Positions 57,591-64,000 of a DNA stretch of 64,000 nucleotides are shown here, piece after piece; the stretch's first letter is position 1; every line of letters begins with the position of its first letter. A program made the position numbers and the translations under genes. The DNA is from Leptodactylus fallax (taxonomy: Eukaryota; Chordata; Amphibia; Anura; Leptodactylidae): positions 3,101,501 to 3,165,500 of the forward strand of contig CAMRHE010000166.1 of NCBI GenBank assembly GCA_947044405.1, read 5' to 3'. Under the pieces are notes generated by a model, which did not search any database, was not told the origin of the DNA, and worked only from the letters and a program-made list of their open reading frames with translations.

Positions 57591-57619
57591 TGGGGTGCTA
57601 TAAACAGGGGCTATGGCTC

Positions 57620-59401
57620 CCTTTCCTCATTTGTTGTAAGGTAAAGTGCACATTATGTGTCACTATGGCACATGCTAGAGCATCCATTTGAGCAGCAGTA
57701 TACGATGAATAATTACTGCATGCAGCAAACCACAAACACAATGGAGTGGATAACTGTCTGTGAGAGAAAGAAGAACAACGTCTAGCTCATCATCATTTTT
57801 GGAAGATTGTCCAGCTTTTTCAGGTGGCAGGCTAGGCAGTAGGCACAGTGATAGTGTGCCCTAATTTTTTCTTAAAATTCTGTAAATTGTCACTCTGCCA
57901 ATACAATGTTGATGTGGCAAGTGCTCCTATTCAGGGATAGCCCTTTAGGATAATGTAGGTTCTTTTCTGCCTCCCAAGTGTTGTTCTCAGGGTCATAGAA
58001 TCCTTTCCAGAAAATATTCTAGTTTTTTCAGCTGGCAGAAAGGCCAGGTACACTGAAGGTGAATTACAATTTTTTATTCAAATCTTGTAATTGTCACTCA
58101 TTGGTGCTGCATCTACTGCCATAGAGGGACTATTTTGATGGCTTTTTCATGAAGTCAATTCTTTACCACTTCACTTTTCAACTGGCAGGCATGCTGACGG
58201 TGTGCCACAAATTTGTCTTCAAATTCTAAAGTTGCCACTGCCACTTGCCACTTGCCACTGCCACTCTGTTGATATAATAAGAAGAAAATAAAATGAACAA
58301 CCCCACTCTTGTTTCTTCCAATAGCAATGCAAAGCCAATTCTTCATCACTTTTCAACTAGGCACTTAAAGCTACTTTGTCTTCTAAATAATAAGCCTATA
58401 GCACTTACATGTTATCAGAACAGTCTATTTTTTCTACTTAACCGTAGCTTTTTGCTATATAGATACCATGCCTGTCTTAAAAACCATGGGCAAGCATCTT
58501 TCCTCAAAAAAGGGTAATTTTTGGAGCGTTTTAAAGGTTAACATGCGTAAAAACAAGTGTCAGCTCAGTGTATGGTTAAACTCGAAGTTTGTATTGTGGA
58601 GGATGACTGATTGTGTATACTCCATTTTGTATTCCAGGGCCATGTGGGTCATGCCTGTAGCCATTTTACATTCATACATTTGTTTAGAGAGCTCATCCCG
58701 CGCCAGATGCCTTAATGGGGTGTGGCTCCTCTTTTGTTTGTTGTCCAACTGCCAAAACTATTTTACAGCTTTGCCACCAATCATGTTATGCTAGTTGTAC
58801 TAGTTCAACCTGTCCATGTCTACACACTGTATGTAAGACCACCTTTTTCCCTCCATTAAATCAGAACCCACTATATACACAATAGTTGTGTATGTGTGTC
58901 TCTCTGTAATCTATCTTATACATCAACTTTATGAATTTGGACTTCAATACTGCTTACCATCTTTCTTTCCACAGACATCTATGTCACTTTCACTTTGACA
59001 TTAATTTGGCTGTGTTTGCTAAAGAGAGCTAGAAATTGAATAGATAGGTTCCTATGGGCCCAGCAACTTTTCTTTTTCTTCCACCTGAAAAGTTAACAAT
59101 CATGACAGAAGACAGTGTCCATAATGTTGTTTACATTAGTGTAAATGGGAATGGACACAGACGGAGGGGGCTCTATGTGTGTCCATCACTCTGTTACAGT
59201 TAATGTCCTTTGCTGTCATCCTATGACGGATGACAGCAGCAGACATTAACGATGGCTGAAGTGTGAACCTACCCTTATAGACTCTGTTTTAGGCCAATTT
59301 GAGTTGTGTTTGCACCAACCTTATTCAACTCAAAATGAATCTGGCGCCCAAGCCACCTGAACCCAAAACAAAACAAATCTCATGAGGTTCTCACATCTCT
59401 A
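57620..59401. mobile_element. hAT-X copy, inverted, with right terminus
   Basis: The right end reads GAGGTTCTCACATCTCTA at 59384-59401. 58981-59070 is the reverse complement of the 43400-43500 segment, 58330-58365 of 43750-43790, and 57740-57850 of 43930-44030. No transposase coding is readable. A decayed miniature element lies at about 59120-59278. Confidence 0.6.
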
Positions 59402-59635
59402 GTCCTTAGGGGGTTGATAATGATGTAAAAATTGGAAATGTGGGGGCAGAGTTGTTTATCCAAATCCTGCACAGTATATTTCACAATGCTTTTTAACTAC
59501 TTATGTTGAGGTTCATTACCTTCTTTGACATTTCATCAGTCTAAGCATAGTATATGAAGGTTGAATCTTGCACTTTTACCATTCTATATAAAGGATCAAA
59601 AGAATTTACTGATGTGAAGGCAGTGGGATGCCTTA

Positions 59636-59982
59636 AGTCAGGGCTCCACGTTGCAAAAATGCAGCATTTTAAAGTACCTGCAAAGTGGATGGAATTCTGG
59701 CTAATTCTATCTACACATTGCAGAAAAAAATCTGCTGCGGAAAAGCTGTGTTTTCAAAAATGCTTGCATTGTTGAAAATCGCAGCATGTCAATTATACCT
59801 GCGAAAACGCTGGTGTTTTCCATATAGGTATAATAGGGGCAGAAAGTCTACAGAGGAAAACTCTGCGAAATCATAAAAAAAAATGCTCTGAAAAAAAAAT
59901 GCAATGCGTTTCTGCTGCTTTTTTTCCGCAGTGTTTTTCTTTTTTTTTTTTTTGCTGTGCTCCACTATGTGGGGACTCAGCC
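59636..59982. mobile_element. Palindromic miniature element, GGGGCCCCACGTTGC family
   Basis: The left end CAGGGCTCCACGTTGC pairs with CTATGTGGGGACTCAGCCC at the right. The interior GCAAAGTGGATGGAATTCTG and CGCAGCATGTCAATTATACC match the copy at 5190. The next family-R element starts immediately after it. Confidence 0.7.
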
Positions 59983-60464
59983 CATGGGCGCACCTCTAAT
60001 GAGGTGGCCGCCTCAGCCGGAACTGTCCTCACTGCTTGGAGGGGCGGCATTTTTATTATTTTTTTTTTTTTAACTTAAACCAGCCCAAGACATGCCGCTC
60101 TGAAAGCAAACTGGTACCTGTCCTGGGCTGGCTTAGGAGACGTCTGTGTCTTGGTGCAGGTGGCAATGCTATGTCGTCATCGCGCCTCCTGTGCTGAGAC
60201 ACAGACGTCCTATGCGCGGGTGAAGAAGACGAGGCAGCGGCTCCATTAAGGGATCGCAGTTAGGTGAGGATAACTTTTTTTTTTTTTTTTTAATAGGCCG
60301 TTATCTGCTGGAGTAATCCCAGCAGGTAACAGCCTATTTACTTTCCTGCTCATGGCCGCCCCCGCTTCCCCTTCTGCTATAGGATGTAGAAGGGGGAAGC
60401 AGAAGCAGCTGTGAGCAGGAGTGGGGATTGGTTCATGAGGCCAAATACTACTATTATTATACTC

Positions 60465-60770
60465 CAGAAGACCCCGGAGTATAATAATTGGAGGCCCAGG
60501 GGAGGTGAGGGAACATAAAAACGAAATGTTACTCACCTTTCTGGCGATCCGATGTTACTCCCAGCAGGATTCGGCCTTCACGTGAGCCAGGCTGACGTCA
60601 TTATATCGCGACGCCGGCCTTTGCCCACATGACTTCTGTGCGACATTGAAGAGAGCCTAAAGCAGGAAGTGCACCAGAGAGTGGAGGATAGGTAAGTAAC
60701 AGTGGTTTTTATGTTTGTCACCTCCGCGAATCTCCGATCATTATACTCTGGGGTCTTTTCAGATAATAAT
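60465..60770. mobile_element. Foldback element, copy adjoining the second minisatellite
   Basis: The left arm CCCCGGAGTATAATAATTGG through AGGGAACATAAAAACG pairs with the right arm GTGGTTTTTATGTTTGTCAC through GATCATTATACTCTGGGG. The inner part (GATCCGATGTTACTC) is shared with the copy at 56797. The right tip palindrome is truncated. Confidence 0.75.
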
Positions 60771-60779
60771 AGTTCATGG

Positions 60780-61620
60780 GTGGGCTACTGTGGGTCATAA
60801 CAGAGTGTGCAGGGGCCACTATGGGGCATAATACCATGTGCAGGGGATGCTGTGGGTCATAATAGAGTGTGCAGGGGCCGCTGTGGGTCATAATAGAGTT
60901 TGAAGGGTCCGCTGCGGGGCATAATAGAGTGTGCAGGGGCCACTGTGGGTCATAATAGAGTGTGCAGGGGCCGCTGTGGGGCATAATAGAGTGTGCAGGG
61001 GCCACTGTGGGTCATAATAGAGTGTGCAGGGGCCGCTGTGGGTCATAATAGAGTGTGCAGGATCTGCTGCGGGGCATAATAGAGTGTGCAGGGGCCACTG
61101 TGGGTCATAATAGAGTGTGCAGGGGTCGCTGTGGGGCATAATAGAGTGTGCAGAGGCCGCTGTGGGGCATAATAGAGTGTGCAGGGGCCACTGTGGGTCA
61201 TAATAGAGTGTGCAGGGGCCGCTGTGGGGCATAATAGAGTGTGCAGGGGCCGCTGTGGGGCATAATAGAGTGTGCAGGGGCCACTATGGAGCATAATACC
61301 ATGTGCAAGAGCCGCTGTGGGTCATAATAGAGTGTGCAGGGGCCACTGTGGGTCATAATAGAGTGTGCAGGGGCCACTATGGGGCATAATAGAGTGTGCA
61401 GGGACCACTGTGGACCATAATACCGTGTGCAGAGGCCGCTGTGGGCCATAATTCTGAACGAAGGGCCCGATGTGGGCTACAATACTGCATGCAGGGGCCG
61501 CTGTGGGCTATAATACCGTGTGCAGGGGCCGCTGTGGGCCATAATATCATTTGCAGGGGCCACTGTGGAACATTATAGTGTGTGTAAATGGGGTGTTATA
61601 CTGTGTGGGGGCCAGAAAAG
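60780..61620. repeat. 31-bp minisatellite, about 27 units
   Basis: The unit is close to GAGTGTGCAGGGGCCACTGT then GGGTCATAATA, with exact 31-bp spacing (60863, 60894, 60925 and onward). Neighbouring units alternate GGGTCATAATA and GGGGCATAATA. It follows a foldback as at 57090. The carrier ends at 61668 with TAGTTACGCCCCTG, a hAT-type end like the one at 23624. Confidence 0.95.
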
Positions 61621-61852
61621 GGGATGCTATGCTGTGGGGGGACCCAGTCTTTGCTAGTTACGCCCCTGATAAGGGGTTGCTAGGAAGGGGCATATTATAT
61701 AAGTGGGCTTTATGAACTTAAGAGGTGTTATTTATATAAGGGCATTATTAATACAAGTGGGTTATTTATATAAGGGGCCATTAGGGAGCATTATATATAA
61801 GGGGGTGGTCATTTATAAAAGCATTCATTAGGGGACATCCATTATATAAGGG

Positions 61853-62740
61853 TGTGAAAGATCCTCATTGCACCAACACCGCGTTGGCCCACACCTGAGA
61901 CTTCTTTCATAAAAAACCACACTCACCGCCAGTGAGTGCTGGGTTCACAAGATAAATACAAGACAAGCTTTCTAAATTTTATATATTTATTAACCCCTAA
62001 ATGGGTCGGTATTAACATCTAACACATGCAGTTCAGAACAGATATGTAGATATATACAAGCATTAACAGTTACTAGTTACAAGATACAGTGCAATAAAAT
62101 AAAAGGGAATAAAAGTGAAATAATTACTTTAACCCACATATCCTGGATGTGGCTCTATAGTCCAACACTCACACATAGCATGTGGAGGTAACCAGTGGAG
62201 GCTCCTAGCAGCAGCATCAACACAGCATTCCAGCCTGCATGCTCATCGCAGTATATCCCAATAGTCTCATCATAGTCTCTTGTAGTCTCTGCACAGTATT
62301 CTCATCATAGTATTCTCCTTGTAGTCTCAGCCCAATCTCCTCCCACTGACCTCTTACCTCATCTTTTATACCCTTGATTACACCTCCCAGAATGAGGTCA
62401 CCAGTGACGGCAAGTCTGATTGATTAATGCACTCAAGTCAAGATTCTTTGTAAGGAGCTGAGACCAAGTGAAATGATACAATGTTATCAACCATGTCTGA
62501 TCTACCAGCCCAGGCTGAACAATGCATGTTTATTTGATCACCCAGGGCTATGTAAGAATTCAATGGAGCTATTCTGGGATGGATACAAAGCCCTATTGTT
62601 ACAAGGTTGCCCTACTGACAACATACATCTAGGATTATAGCTGCGCACATTATGAGTAAATGGAACTAAGAGAGAGATACGCTACCCAGAGATCAAAATA
62701 CATCTTTGAGTTATAGCCATATTTAAGTGGAATCATCACA
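61853..62740 (-). mobile_element. Solo LTR, 888 bp, 5-bp target duplication
   Basis: It begins TGTGAAAG and ends CATCACA (TG...CA with TGTGA/TCACA inverted tips), flanked by AAGGG at 61848-61852 and 62741-62745. On the minus strand a TATA box GTATAAAAG (62371-62363) and a polyadenylation signal AATAAA (61991-61986) lie in the right order for U3-R-U5. No internal retroviral or retrotransposon genes exist, so it is a recombined solo LTR. A 5-bp duplication allows either a Gypsy-type or an endogenous retroviral LTR; nothing here decides. Confidence 0.8.
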
Positions 62741-62831
62741 AAGGGGATATATATTTATATAAAGGGTCATTAGGGGAGCAGTATTTATATCAGGGGGAAT
62801 CAGGGGCATAAAAAAGGGGGCAATTAATTAA

Positions 62832-63131
62832 AGGGCTTGTCCAGGATAACCACTTTTTTAATATGAGACCGGGAAAGTGTTTAAAAAAAAATAAAACCCT
62901 ACTCACCTGTCCCTTGTGCTCCGATGTCTCCCACTGCGGTCTGGTTCTGCTGCTCTGGTGTTTTCTTCTGGCGGAAGTCCCCACCACACATGACCGCTGA
63001 GGTCGCTGACATGGAACGTCACAGTGCTGTGGGGAAGAAAACACCAGAGCAGCAGGACAGGAATGTGCTGGAAGACACCGGAGAACCTTCCATAGCCTCA
63101 TATTAAAAAGTGGTTATTCTGGACAACCCCT
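62832..63131. mobile_element. TTAA-flanked miniature element (300 bp)
   Basis: It is the second copy of the element at 9235-9507: the ends AGGGCTTGTCCAGGATAACC and GGTTATTCTGGACAACCCCT match it. TTAA precedes it; the right flank has mutated to TTAT. It occupies the matching position inside family-R copy 2, so the insertion predates the spread of both R copies. Confidence 0.82.
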
Positions 63132-64000
63132 TTATGGTGGCACTTGGGCTTTAATAAAGGGACTTTTCAGCTCCCCCGGATCAGCAGTTTGAAGGGGCTA
63201 TGGCGCCTGTTTATATCACACACTGTATATCACACGCTGTCTGTTTATAGTGACCGTGTGATGTAATTACAGCCTTGTCACATGGACATGTACAGGACGA
63301 GACTGTAGTTACATTGCATGTCCACTATGAGATGAATAACACTATGTAAACAGAGACGCGGTCATGGCACTTACACAGTTACCACAGTTCATTCAAACAG
63401 CTGATCAGTGGGGGTTCTGAGCCCCACTGATTATTTTATTAATGACCTGGAAAACCTTTTAATTAGGAAACCTATGGGGCATTAATAAGGGGGCACTATT
63501 TATGGGGGTACACACGGACATTATTAATATAAAGAAGCACTTGGGAGTATTATTCATTATGGGGGGTTATAGCATATATTTTATAATTGGGGTAGCAGCA
63601 GGGTGGGGGCTTTGTGTAGGTGAGGACATTGTGGCTCGGATGCCTGGAAAAGTGAGGAGCCAAAGATGTCTGTGCTGCAAACTTTACAGAGACAAGTCAC
63701 AGCTGGAAGAAGTGGTCATGGCGGTCCAAAGGGAAGAGAAGGGAAATGTGAAGGATTAGTCAGAGACGTCACCTGTAAGTCACAAAATGTTACTGCCCTG
63801 TATTCACCTAAATGATAGTGGATAAATACCTGATTGATGGGGGTCTGTCTGCTGAGACTCCCACTGGGCCTGAAAATTGCCCCCCTTCCCCCCACTGGTT
63901 GGGAATTCAGCCTGACCACAGTCATATGAAGGAGTGTTGCTTGGTGGATGGACGAACCCGGGTGGCTCTCATTCACTTCGATGGGAGTGCCAAAGAACTG

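Larger units (their letters stand above)
56678..57605 (+). mobile_element. Family-R hAT copy 3, partial
   Basis: It begins CAGGCGTGCACATTTAATGA, the diverged equivalent of the family-R end near 10182 (reverse complement). A CAGGCGGCAC segment and then a foldback (56797) and a minisatellite (57090) follow. After GAACATTATAGTGTGTGTAA near 57575, similarity to the copy at 59983 stops, so the far end is lost. Confidence 0.65.
59983..64000 (+). mobile_element. Family-R hAT copy 2 with nested insertions (runs off the window)
   Basis: It starts CATGGGCGCACCTCTAATGA and follows family-R copy 1 in reverse: 60000-60260 matches 10150-9890, 61670-61850 matches about 9860-9680, 62760-63130 matches 9620-9235, 63140-63500 matches 9180-8870 and 63560-64000 matches 8770-8290. 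Insertions at 60290-61668 and 61853-62740 break it. About 550 bp should remain beyond the edge. No coding sequence is present. Confidence 0.82.

Noticed and set aside
60718..61449. Minus-strand frames with repeated HSGPCTLYYDPQ-like peptides, up to 114 codons
   Set aside because: A 31-bp unit cycles through all three frames, producing open frames by chance. No start context or conservation is visible.

Overview
This 64-kb window is vertebrate genomic DNA, almost certainly from a frog (Anura). The evidence is its repeats: several distinct Tc1-like transposons, many palindromic TTA/TAA-flanked miniature elements, hAT elements with TAGAGATGAGC or CAGGGGTG ends, and long anuran-type dispersed repeats. 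There are no bacterial-type operons, and I found no host gene I could name. Nearly everything recognisable is mobile DNA or its debris. Most of it is decayed, but some pieces keep exact ends and target-site duplications (TSDs).

Layout. 1-1319: a minus-strand Tc1-like element with a transposase frame still open for 308 codons, cut by the window edge. 1.5-7.5 kb: fragments of a large ZBED-like hAT family (called hAT-X here) and a cluster of foldback miniature elements. 7.74-10.44 kb: a nested structure in which a 2.38-kb non-autonomous hAT (family R) with a perfect 8-bp TSD sits inside a foldback element. 10.5-14.5 kb: more hAT-X debris and two TAA-flanked miniature elements. 14.7-16.4 kb: a second Tc1-like element with one frameshift. 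16.4-18.7 kb: a roughly 30-bp minisatellite with a 782-bp higher-order repeat, next to a stretch that looks like sequence error. 21.5-24.1 kb: a short hAT, the 3' end of an L1/Tx1-like LINE on the minus strand, and another minisatellite block. 24.07-25.70 kb: a third Tc1-like element whose middle is replaced by G-rich noise. 27.1-28.7 kb: a fourth Tc1-like element. 28.7-32.3 kb: a minus-strand hAT-X pseudogene. 35.6-37.5 kb: a Rex1/CR1-like LINE. 38.2-39.8 kb: a fifth Tc1-like element with catalytic spacing DD35E. 39.8-51.5 kb: the most repeat-poor part, with scattered hAT-X debris. 52.5-54.1 kb: a mariner-like miniature element and a Helitron-like element. 54.3-56.6 kb: a hAT-X copy with exact ends and a perfect TSD. 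56.7-64.0 kb: two more family-R copies carrying foldbacks, 31-bp minisatellites and a solo LTR.

The elements do not form a pathway, but their nesting gives relative ages. A paralogous family-R copy also supplies the empty site for the solo LTR. The few hints of host transcription units are a TATA/CCAAT promoter-like block with a splice donor near 33.8-33.9 kb and two short cysteine-rich open segments behind strong minus-strand splice acceptors near 45.6 and 50.0 kb. These are speculative. Two stretches (about 16.49-16.98 and 24.57-24.90 kb) look like assembly or base-calling corruption.
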